The position numbers were made by a program, and so were the translations under genes. Positions 1 to 6,567 of a DNA stretch of 10,839 nt are shown one piece after another. The notes beneath the pieces were generated by a model, which was given only the letters and a program-made list of their open reading frames with translations, made no database searches and was not told where the DNA came from. Numbering within the stretch: position 1 is the stretch's first letter; each line of letters opens with the position of its first letter. Source of the DNA: Rickettsiales bacterium (GTDB taxonomy: Bacteria; Pseudomonadota; Alphaproteobacteria; Rickettsiales; Anaplasmataceae); the NCBI GenBank assembly GCA_031284675.1, contig JAITXQ010000046.1, forward strand, positions 1-10,839. Reading direction: 5' to 3'.

Positions 1-206
1 TTCATAGAAACAACAGCGTTTTTTCTTTAACTCTTTGGATAATTTAATGGTAAAAATTTTAGAGAGAAATTTTACACATAATCGCTTCCTTAAGTTGACG
101 CCATTGCGTGAACGGTTACCAAATCAGTTGCTATAGCCTCTATGAATCACACAATTTAGTCTATTTCTCTATACCTTTACGCTAACTTTATAAATTACTT
201 TTATTT
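1..206. other. Intergenic region with no convincing gene
   Basis: No credible coding region was found here. The longest rightward frame with an ATG start is 29 codons (47-136), with no ribosome binding site. The region holds one copy of an 11 bp repeat, TGAACGGTTAC (109-119), whose second copy lies at 210-220. It also holds an imperfect AT-rich inverted repeat (50-75, loop around 61-66) and an 8 bp inverted pair, TTCATAGA at 1-8 and TCTATGAA at 139-146. None has the T-run of an intrinsic terminator for the leftward gene that ends at 207. The role of the region is unknown. Confidence 0.5.
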
Positions 207-1562
207 TCATGAACGGTTACAATTTAAAGACCTTGCTTTGTCAATGTAATAAAACAAAACCTTTTTAGTGAGTTCAAAACCTTCTAAGGTATCTCCTTCG
301 CATCTTGCTGTAATGCAGTTTTGTGTATTTGATGCTCTAAGGAGCCACCAACCTTTATTATCGTTATCATTTACCTTAACACCGTCAAGATCTGAAAATA
401 CAATATTTTGCTGCTCTAGTGTTTTCTTTATTGATTCAATGATTTGAAATTTTTTCTCATCTTTAACTACAATCTTTACTTCATAAGTGATATATAACTT
501 TGGCAAATCCTCAATTACCTGAGATAGACTTTGGTTTTTCTTAAGTAAGATGCTAACGGCTTTAATAGCAGAATATAGCCCATCATCAAAACCTAGCTCA
601 GAGAAGAAAAAGTGCCCGCTTAACTCACCGGCAAACTTTGCCTCTTCCTCTACCATCTTTTTCTTAACTAATGAGTGTCCAGTAGCGCAGGTGATAACTT
701 GCCCTCCTAACTTGCTAACAAAATCATGCACCTTCATACTCATTTTTACGTTGGCAATAACTTTGCTTTCTGGATATTCCTCCAACACTTCACGTGCAAA
801 AATCATAAATAAATGGTCGTTGGAAACAACATTACCTTTATTATCAATTAAGCGCACCCTATCGCTATCACCATCTAGCGCGATGCCAAGATCGCATTTA
901 TATTCCTTTACAATGTCAATGAGTTGAGCGAGATTTTTTTTCTCTATGGGATCTGGATCATGTAGTGGAAATGTTCCATCGATAGAGTTATTGGTTACGA
1001 TATGCGTATGACCAGGTAAGATCTTTTCAATGTACCTTATGATCCCACTTGCTGGACTATTTCCACAATCCCAGGCTATTTTTAACTTTTGTGTAGTGTG
1101 GTTCTTTACCGCACTTTTTAATATGTGAATGTACTCACTATATATATTGATATTAATTAAGCTTCCAATTTTTGTACTGTTTTTAATTGAGCTGCTTATA
1201 ATTTCCTTTATTTCTTGATCTGAGAAGACTTTTGTATTACTAAAAAATTTAAAACCATTATATTCACTTGGATTATGAGAGGCGGTTATTATAATGCCAA
1301 GGTCTGCCCGCGTGATTTGCATTGCAGCATAGAGCATAGGTGAAGAGCACAGTCCAACACGTATAACATTTCCTCCGGATAAAGTTAAGCCCCTAATTAA
1401 TTCTCTTTCTATACTTGGTGAATCTATTCTACTATCGTAGCCGACACAAACAGTAGCCATGGTTTGGCCAAACTTTCTGCCTATTTCGTATCCATCATTA
1501 ATCTGCAAATCTTTGCCTACTACACCTCTAATATCGTATTTTCTTATAATGGTATTGTCCAT
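207..1562 (-). CDS. Phosphomannomutase/phosphoglucomutase (alpha-D-phosphohexomutase family)
   Basis: This cytosolic enzyme interconverts hexose 6-phosphates and hexose 1-phosphates (mannose and/or glucose) through a phosphoserine. The 451-residue length is normal for the bacterial PMM/PGM (ManB/AlgC-like) group. Visible motifs, in order: KYDIRG (8-13) at the N-terminus; the catalytic loop TASHNP (93-98) with Ser95 as the phosphorylated residue; the metal-binding DGDSDR (230-235); the sugar-recognition loop GELSGH (312-317); and the C-terminal phosphate-binding RASNTQ (409-414). KYDIRG rather than GTDGIRG argues against phosphoglucosamine mutase (GlmM). The ATG at 1562 places KYDIRG where the family expects it; upstream there is only a weak AAGAAG-like ribosome binding site. 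The last codons (NRS) and the TGA stop overlap an 11 bp repeat that also occurs at 109-119. The gene diverges from the coiled-coil gene at 1698. PMM versus PGM preference cannot be read from sequence, so I give no symbol. Confidence 0.93.
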   Translation of the reverse strand: MDNTIIRKYDIRGVVGKDLQINDGYEIGRKFGQTMATVCVGYDSRIDSPSIERELIRGLTLSGGNVIRVGLCSSPMLYAAMQITRADLGIIITASHNPSEYNGFKFFSNTKVFSDQEIKEIISSSIKNSTKIGSLININIYSEYIHILKSAVKNHTTQKLKIAWDCGNSPASGIIRYIEKILPGHTHIVTNNSIDGTFPLHDPDPIEKKNLAQLIDIVKEYKCDLGIALDGDSDRVRLIDNKGNVVSNDHLFMIFAREVLEEYPESKVIANVKMSMKVHDFVSKLGGQVITCATGHSLVKKKMVEEEAKFAGELSGHFFFSELGFDDGLYSAIKAVSILLKKNQSLSQVIEDLPKLYITYEVKIVVKDEKKFQIIESIKKTLEQQNIVFSDLDGVKVNDNDNKGWWLLRASNTQNCITARCEGDTLEGFELTKKVLFYYIDKARSLNCNRS

Positions 1563-1590
1563 GCTACTTCTTAAGTGGTAACTGCCTTAT

Positions 1591-1620
1591 AGTATATAGG
1601 GAGAATCTATAAATACTCAA
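1591..1620 (-). promoter_or_regulatory. Putative sigma70 promoter of the phosphohexomutase gene
   Basis: On the minus strand a TTGAGT -35 box (1615-1620) and a TATACT -10 box (1591-1596) are separated by 18 bp. They lie about 30 bp upstream of the ATG at 1562. They match consensus at 4/6 and 5/6 positions. In DNA this AT-rich, chance matches are common, so this is a candidate only. Confidence 0.4.
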
Positions 1621-1625
1621 TTTAA

Positions 1626-1654
1626 TTGACGCTTTCTGTTAATTAATTTTTAAA
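1626..1654 (+). promoter_or_regulatory. Putative sigma70 promoter of the coiled-coil gene
   Basis: TTGACG (1626-1631, 5/6 to the -35 consensus) and TTTAAA (1649-1654, 4/6 to the -10 consensus) are separated by 17 bp, in the 135 bp divergent intergenic region. A TATTAT at 1662-1667 is an alternative -10 but lacks a good -35. The two divergent candidate promoters are close but do not overlap. Confidence 0.4.
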
Positions 1655-1685
1655 TCAAAAGTATTATCATTCAAGTGTATTCTTT

Positions 1686-1691
1686 AGGAGG
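1686..1691 (+). promoter_or_regulatory. Strong ribosome binding site (AGGAGG)
   Basis: A full-consensus AGGAGG lies 6 nt before the ATG at 1698. It is the strongest ribosome binding site in the window. It fixes the start of the 740-residue protein and suggests efficient translation. Confidence 0.85.
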
Positions 1692-1697
1692 TATAAG

Positions 1698-3920
1698 ATG
1701 GTACTAAAGAAAAACGAAAATATATTTATAGCTGAGAGTCAAAGTTTAAATATAGATGAAACAGTAAGAAGTAATATTCTAAGTATTATTAGAATTAGCA
1801 ATGATTTTCAGGACGCTATAGAGCAACTAGAGAGAAAAAATTTAATCTGGTACTTTATTGGTCCTTCACGCAAAGATAAGGATATTACAGAACAGATAAA
1901 TTTAAAGTGGGAAAAGGAGTTTCAAAAATTTGAGCAATCAATAAATGAAACACATAAAAAACTTGAAGCATCTCTACCAGGTGAAAATTTTTTAGTATAT
2001 ACAACAAAAGATAATGACTTTAAAATTAGGTTTGAAAATAAAGAAAAACCAATAGAGATTAGCAACCTTTTAAGAGCCAGCGACGAAGGTAAGGTTTATA
2101 ACCTATCTTTAGGGAAAGATAGTCAAATAACTGCAACCAAAAAAGGCAGCGAAAGGCACTATAATTTTACTGGTTCAAGCTCATGTGAAATGACCATTAA
2201 CTGGCAGGCTATGGACTATGAAGGTAACAGCATAGATTGTAGCATGACTGTAAAATTGGATTCTGGTGGTATACAGAGTGTTATTGGTGAGCCAAAGTTT
2301 GGTGATTTAAAGTTCACAAATCCATTACCAGGGGAGACAAAAGATAAAATATTAAAATTAGTTGAGCAGAATAAAGAAGTTTTTATAAATGGAAAAACTC
2401 TGCATCAGGCTTTTACTGATATAGGTCAAGGCGTGGATAACCTTGAGCCTACACAAAATCCATCATCACAATCGCTTACACCAAACAGTAGTGGATATTT
2501 TTCTCCTGGCACACCTTCTTCACGTAGAAGCTCTGTATCCACTAGCAGTGAATTTAGTGATAAAGATGAAGTGTTTAAAGATGATATGCTTGGTAATGAA
2601 GAAGAGTATAAACAAGAAGGAAATGAGTTAGAGGATAGAATAAGGGAATTAGAGGAAAAAAATATGCAACTAAGGAAAGATGAAGCAGGATTGCAAAGAC
2701 TTAATCAAGAGATAACAGAAGAAGGTGAAAAGTATAGATTGGAGCTAGGGGAGCCAGAAGAAAGAGTTAAAAGACTTGAAGCTGAATTGGAAAAAAAGAC
2801 AAATGAATTAGCTGAAAAGGATCAAGACATTGAGCGATTAGAACAAAAGGTAAACGTACTAGAACAAAGTCGAAAAGATGAAAATGCTAGAATAGCAGAG
2901 TCAAAGGATCGATTAGAAGATGAGAAAAGCAAAGTCCAATCAACAGACAAAATAAATGAAGAACTACAGAAAAAATTGGATCAAGGTGAAACTGAGCTAA
3001 GTAGGTTAAGAGCAGAAAACACAGAGCTGAGGAATGGTCTGAAGAAAATGTTGGAAGGTTTAGAAGATGATGGTAAAAAGCAGTTAGTAGAGCTGCTATC
3101 AGAAGAAAAGGAGAAATTGACTGATGCAACAAATCAATTGAGTGAAGAGCAATTAAAGAATCAAGAGTTAGCTGAAGAATTAAATCAACTACAAAAAGAA
3201 ACTTTAGAGGCGGCAAATCGTCAACTTAGTATAGGTGGGACATCTCTTGCAGATGAGATGAGTGAAGGAAGTAAAGAGATAGATGAGGAAATAGAAAAGC
3301 TTAAACATCAGCTTAAGGAAAAGGAAGACGTGTTAACACATACACAAGAAGAATTGAAGTCTGTCAAAGAGGCTCTAGAGCAATTGCAGAACATATTAGA
3401 GCAAGAAGAAGATCAGCAACAGAAGAGGACAGCAGCTACATTAACTCAAACTGAAATTGAAAACGAGAGCAAAGGAACTCAGGCAAGTGATAATGTTGAA
3501 ACTGAAACTATAGCACCTAAAATGCAAGACCAAGGTACACAGTCTGTAGACAACAGCTCGAATAGAATAATTAGTGGGTTAAGACAAGAAAATATAAAAT
3601 TGACTAGAGATAAACAAACTATATCAGGACAATTGCAACAAAAAGTGAAAGAAATAGGGGAATTAAAGGGAAATTTAAAACAATTACAAGAAGAAAATAA
3701 ACAACTGGAACAAAAAGCTGCTCAAAATACAGGAGTTGATGCATCATCTTCAACAGATCAAAAAGAGATTAGGGAAGTAGAAGTTCAAACTGATGTGCAA
3801 ATGAGTGATTTCCGCAATTTATTTGATGAAAAAGGCGAATATGTTAGAACAGAATTATCAGATCCAAAATCAACTTCTGCTAAGGCTCCAGAAAAATCTC
3901 CTCCTCTTCCAAAAAGATGA
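1698..3920 (+). CDS. Large coiled-coil protein of unknown function, possible host-directed protein
   Basis: I do not recognise this 740-residue protein as a named family. Residues 1-245 look globular, with alternating charged and hydrophobic strands and only two cysteines (163, 181). Residues 250-290 form a Ser/Thr/Pro-rich linker (SSQSLTPNSSGYFSPGTPSS and onward). Residues about 306-572 are almost continuous Glu/Lys/Gln/Leu heptads, a long coiled coil with a short break near 511-523. Residues 578-622 are a disordered linker, 623-676 a second coiled coil, and 680-740 a disordered tail ending in PPLPKR. The linker and tail hold TQT-like motifs (TLTQTE 581-586, GTQAS 593-597, GTQSV 613-617, VQTD 696-699). 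There is no signal peptide or membrane segment, so export would need type IV or type I secretion. The start is set by the strong AGGAGG. It appears monocistronic, followed by palindromic repeats. Alternatives are a bacterial structural or chromosome-associated protein; it lacks the SMC ATPase motifs. Confidence 0.8.
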   Translation: MVLKKNENIFIAESQSLNIDETVRSNILSIIRISNDFQDAIEQLERKNLIWYFIGPSRKDKDITEQINLKWEKEFQKFEQSINETHKKLEASLPGENFLVYTTKDNDFKIRFENKEKPIEISNLLRASDEGKVYNLSLGKDSQITATKKGSERHYNFTGSSSCEMTINWQAMDYEGNSIDCSMTVKLDSGGIQSVIGEPKFGDLKFTNPLPGETKDKILKLVEQNKEVFINGKTLHQAFTDIGQGVDNLEPTQNPSSQSLTPNSSGYFSPGTPSSRRSSVSTSSEFSDKDEVFKDDMLGNEEEYKQEGNELEDRIRELEEKNMQLRKDEAGLQRLNQEITEEGEKYRLELGEPEERVKRLEAELEKKTNELAEKDQDIERLEQKVNVLEQSRKDENARIAESKDRLEDEKSKVQSTDKINEELQKKLDQGETELSRLRAENTELRNGLKKMLEGLEDDGKKQLVELLSEEKEKLTDATNQLSEEQLKNQELAEELNQLQKETLEAANRQLSIGGTSLADEMSEGSKEIDEEIEKLKHQLKEKEDVLTHTQEELKSVKEALEQLQNILEQEEDQQQKRTAATLTQTEIENESKGTQASDNVETETIAPKMQDQGTQSVDNSSNRIISGLRQENIKLTRDKQTISGQLQQKVKEIGELKGNLKQLQEENKQLEQKAAQNTGVDASSSTDQKEIREVEVQTDVQMSDFRNLFDEKGEYVRTELSDPKSTSAKAPEKSPPLPKR

Positions 3921-3968
3921 GTAATCTCACTTTTGCTTCTATTGTTAACTATAGCTAAGGTTTCCCCA

Positions 3969-4022
3969 CGTCATACCGCTGCAGCTACTAACAAGTAGCG
4001 GGATGACGATTTATTAAATCGT
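3969..4022. repeat. Palindromic repeat plus fused hairpin (GTCATACCGC...GCGGGATGAC type)
   Basis: CGTCATACCGCT (3969-3980) pairs with AGCGGGATGACG (3997-4008) at 11 of 12 positions. The inner part can instead form GCTACT/AGTAGC (3984-3989 with 3994-3999) around a 4-nt loop. The right arm runs into a second perfect hairpin, ACGATTT/AAATCGT (4006-4012 with 4016-4022), with a 3-nt loop. Palindromes with this GTCATCCCGC core are a dispersed repeat class in Wolbachia. It begins about 50 bp after the coiled-coil gene and could end its transcripts, though no T-run follows. Confidence 0.75.
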
Positions 4023-4035
4023 TAATTGCTTCCTG

Positions 4036-4066
4036 TCATCCCAGTGCCTAGACACTGGGATCCAGA
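4036..4066. repeat. Palindromic repeat (GTCATCCCAGTG...CACTGGGATCCAG)
   Basis: ATCCCAGTG (4038-4046) and CACTGGGAT (4053-4061) form a perfect 9 bp stem around a 6-nt loop, flanked by GTC on the left and CCAG on the right. This is the familiar Wolbachia/Rickettsiales intergenic palindrome. As RNA it would fold into a stable hairpin and may also act as a transcript end. Confidence 0.75.
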
Positions 4067-4110
4067 AAACTTAACTTTAAATGAACGTGTCAAGTGGCTG
4101 CATAATAAAG

Positions 4111-4134
4111 ACTGGATTCCAGTGCCAAGCACTA
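4111..4134. repeat. Decayed half of a CCAGTG-type palindrome
   Basis: CTGGATTCCAGTG followed by CCAAGCACT resembles the left half of the usual CTGGATTCCAGTGTCAAGCACTGGAATGAC element, but the right arm has diverged (ACTACCC instead of ACTGGAA). It is best read as a degenerate third copy in the cluster. Confidence 0.55.
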
Positions 4135-4367
4135 CCCTTCACGGACTCTTAAATTACTTTAGCTACAAATATTAAGAAATTTACCAAGTAGAAAAAAAGG
4201 CAAAGAAACCCCGTGATGCTGGTTTTGACCCTCTAATACTTTAAATTGGCGCTATAATAATTTACTGACGCTTAGTTTAAGCGCGATTTGGCTGAATGTA
4301 GAAAAAATTTTAAAGACATGCAGCCACTATAATTTGATGTAATCCGCCAAAAAATACCCTTAATGCG

Positions 4368-4396
4368 ATGATAATGAGATTGTTAAAGCTTGTCAA
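4368..4396 (-). promoter_or_regulatory. Near-consensus leftward sigma70 promoter with no gene downstream
   Basis: On the minus strand a perfect TTGACA (4391-4396) is followed after exactly 17 bp by TATCAT (4368-4373, 5/6). It is the best promoter match I found in the window. No coding region follows to the left; instead two hairpins lie at 4290-4325 and 4269-4283. It could drive a small non-coding RNA, be a relic promoter of a decayed gene, or be chance. Confidence 0.4.
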
Positions 4397-4463
4397 GGAA
4401 TTTTTACCGTTTCTGTGAGCTACCTGAATGACAGGCAAGAAGTTTAATGATTCTGATGCTCTC

Positions 4464-6512
4464 CTACTGAAATTTTGAAAAATGTAATCTACTTCTATAT
4501 TCGAATATATCAAGCAGTAATTCAAAAGATTGATTCTCAGCCATTGCACCATTTGCATTATTATACGCAAGATTGAGCAGCTCTCTGTCCTTGTATAAAT
4601 CAGCGAATTTGAATTCCATACATCCTGATTGTCTCGTTCCTAAAATATCTCCACTGCCTCTCAGCATCATATCCTTTTCAGCAATGTAAAATCCATCTTG
4701 TGACTCACACATGATCTTTAACTTTGAAGATGAGCTTTTACTTAGATTATCGTATAATAATACACAAAAAGACTGCTTATTTCCTCGTTCTACTCTGCCT
4801 CTTAACTGATGTAATTGCGATAACCCAAATTGCTCTGCGTTTTCTATAATCATAATAGTTGCATCTGGTACGTCTATACCAACTTCTATCACAGTGGTTG
4901 CAACGAGAAGAGAAAATTCATTTCTTTTAAAAGAAAACATAGTTTGATCTTTCTGTTCTTGAGTTAATTTTCCGTGTATTATGCTAACTTTATCAAAAAA
5001 TGTTTTTTGTAATTCCTGAAAGCGCATTCCTGCAGCAGCGATATTGAGATCCTCATTTTTCTCTATGTACGGACAAATCCAATATGCTTTTTCGCCTCTA
5101 TTTATAGCGCCCTTCAGTTTTTCAATAATATCTGCTACCTTTTTGATATTAATAGTTACAGTTTTTATTGGCAATCTGGATTTTGGCTTTTTCCTCAAAA
5201 TTGAGCATTCAACATCACCATACATAGCTTGCTGCAGGGTTCTTGGAATGGGAGTTGCAGTAACGAAAAGTATATCGGCATTTTCTCCTTTTCCTACCAA
5301 ACGATTTCTCTGCATCACTCCAAATCGCTGTTGTTCATCTATGACTGCAAGCCCTAAATTTTTAAATACAACGTTAGCTTGAAATAGTGCGTGAGTGCCA
5401 ATTACTATATTTAAAATACCACTTGCAAGTTCGTTCATAATGGTCTTTTTTTCCTTGCGCGAAGTTTTACCAGTAAGCAGAGCAACTTTTATGTCAGTAC
5501 AAGATAAAACCTCCTCAATCCAATTATAATGTTGTTCTGCCAAGATAGTAGTTGGTGCCATCAGAGCTGCCTGCAGGTTGTTTTCTACCACATTGAGCAT
5601 CGCAAAAAGTGCAACTACAGTCTTGCCACTACCAACATCACCTTGCAGCAAATTTACCATGCGGTACTTGGATTTTTGTCTCTCTGAGATTTCATCTATT
5701 GCGCGAATTTGATCATTTGTTAGTTGAAATGATAATTCATTTAAAACTTGCTCTTTGTATTTACTCAATATTATAAATTCTCTTCCCCTTTCTTTTACAT
5801 GATTTTTTCTTGCAAGTTTCAGCGCTAGCTGATACGCAAACAATTCATCATAAGCAAGCCTTTTTCTGCAAATTTCCGCTTCTACCAATGAGTTTGGTTT
5901 GTGTAACTTTATGATACTTTCCCTCCAACTTAGCCATTTTTTTTGTTTAATTAATGTATCATCTATCCACTCTGGTAAATCAGGCAATCCTTTCAGGTTA
6001 GAACTTATTATGTTTCTAATGCTCTTATTAGTAATACCACGACATAATTGGTAAACTGGCTCTATACGAGCTATTTCTTTAAATTGGTTGATGTCAAGCG
6101 ACACGTAATCTGGGTGAGTAATTTGCCAATGTTCAGCAAATTTTTCAAGTTTGCCACTAATGATCACATTGGCTCCGATTGGAAATAATTTATATAAATA
6201 CTTAATTGAGTAATTAAAAAAGACTATAAATATATACTGACTTTCACCTTCGACGATTATTTTATATGGTCTACCTCTAAAAGTGGGCGGCTGATACTCA
6301 TAAACTTTTGCAATGAAAGTTGTAAATTCTCCAACTTGAGCATCAGATAGTGACTTGCTTCTATCTACATAACTGAGCGGCCTATAAAACAGCAGGTCCA
6401 CCACTTTGTTCCCACCACAGAGTTTAGGTAATATTGCGGAATGGAACTTAAGCATATTTTCCAGCTTGCCATTTAGAAAAGCCAGCACATCTAATTGCTC
6501 ATTGAGATTCAT
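4464..6512 (-). CDS. recG: ATP-dependent DNA helicase RecG
   Basis: RecG is a monomeric superfamily 2 helicase that remodels stalled replication forks, D-loops and Holliday junctions. From the ATG at 6512 the protein has 682 residues, a normal length. Residues about 1-200 form the wedge/OB-fold DNA-binding part, with VVDLLFYRP and YVDR near the start. The helicase core shows Walker A GDVGSGKT (291-298), Walker B DEQQ (392-395), motif III TATPIPR (418-424), motif V TTVIEVGIDVPDA (539-551) and motif VI QLRGRVERG (569-577). The RecG-specific tail with IAEKDMMLRGSGDILGTRQSG follows (610-630). Two motif residues differ from the usual DEQH and GRVGR. A TTG at 6536 with an AAGG upstream would add 8 residues (MINSFYTC); I prefer the ATG because family similarity begins near it. 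The gene diverges from the exported-protein gene and is convergent with the coiled-coil gene. Confidence 0.96.
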   Translation of the reverse strand: MNLNEQLDVLAFLNGKLENMLKFHSAILPKLCGGNKVVDLLFYRPLSYVDRSKSLSDAQVGEFTTFIAKVYEYQPPTFRGRPYKIIVEGESQYIFIVFFNYSIKYLYKLFPIGANVIISGKLEKFAEHWQITHPDYVSLDINQFKEIARIEPVYQLCRGITNKSIRNIISSNLKGLPDLPEWIDDTLIKQKKWLSWRESIIKLHKPNSLVEAEICRKRLAYDELFAYQLALKLARKNHVKERGREFIILSKYKEQVLNELSFQLTNDQIRAIDEISERQKSKYRMVNLLQGDVGSGKTVVALFAMLNVVENNLQAALMAPTTILAEQHYNWIEEVLSCTDIKVALLTGKTSRKEKKTIMNELASGILNIVIGTHALFQANVVFKNLGLAVIDEQQRFGVMQRNRLVGKGENADILFVTATPIPRTLQQAMYGDVECSILRKKPKSRLPIKTVTINIKKVADIIEKLKGAINRGEKAYWICPYIEKNEDLNIAAAGMRFQELQKTFFDKVSIIHGKLTQEQKDQTMFSFKRNEFSLLVATTVIEVGIDVPDATIMIIENAEQFGLSQLHQLRGRVERGNKQSFCVLLYDNLSKSSSSKLKIMCESQDGFYIAEKDMMLRGSGDILGTRQSGCMEFKFADLYKDRELLNLAYNNANGAMAENQSFELLLDIFEYRSRLHFSKFQ

Positions 6513-6567
6513 ACATGTGTAAAAACTGTTTATCAATAATAGAGCCTTTTTAAAATCTTGTCACCTT

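Larger units (their letters stand above)
3921..4463. other. 543 bp intergenic region between the coiled-coil gene and recG
   Basis: Both flanking genes end here (convergent). The left part (3969-4140) is a cluster of Wolbachia-type palindromes, listed separately. The right part (4141-4463) has no convincing gene. It holds two good hairpins (4269-4283 and 4290-4325) and a near-consensus leftward promoter-like site (4368-4396). A frame of 86 codons on the minus strand (4310-4570) overlaps the recG 3' end and has no recognisable protein features. The region may be a degraded repeat or carry a small RNA; sequence alone does not decide. Confidence 0.6.

Noticed and set aside
47..136. Rightward 29-codon frame in the left intergenic region
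   Set aside because: Very short, no ribosome binding site, and it overlaps a short repeat; no recognisable protein feature.
550..927. Rightward 125-codon frame opposite the phosphohexomutase gene
   Set aside because: Antisense shadow of a gene with all catalytic motifs intact; no ribosome binding site or family features.
2887..3216. Leftward 109-codon leucine-rich frame inside the coiled-coil gene
   Set aside because: Antisense of a Glu/Lys/Gln-rich coiled coil naturally reads as Leu/Phe/Ser-rich; a composition artefact.
3969..4140. CRISPR-like array of palindromes
   Set aside because: The palindromes differ in sequence and have no regular spacing or unique spacers.
4310..4570. Leftward 86-codon frame overlapping the 3' end of recG
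   Set aside because: About 40% of it is recG in another frame, the rest is AT-rich intergenic DNA with the orphan promoter and hairpins; hydrophobic composition is what AT-rich non-coding DNA gives.
6513..6536. TTG start adding 8 residues to RecG
   Set aside because: An AAGG lies upstream, so it is possible, but family similarity begins at the ATG at 6512 and the extra residues look arbitrary.
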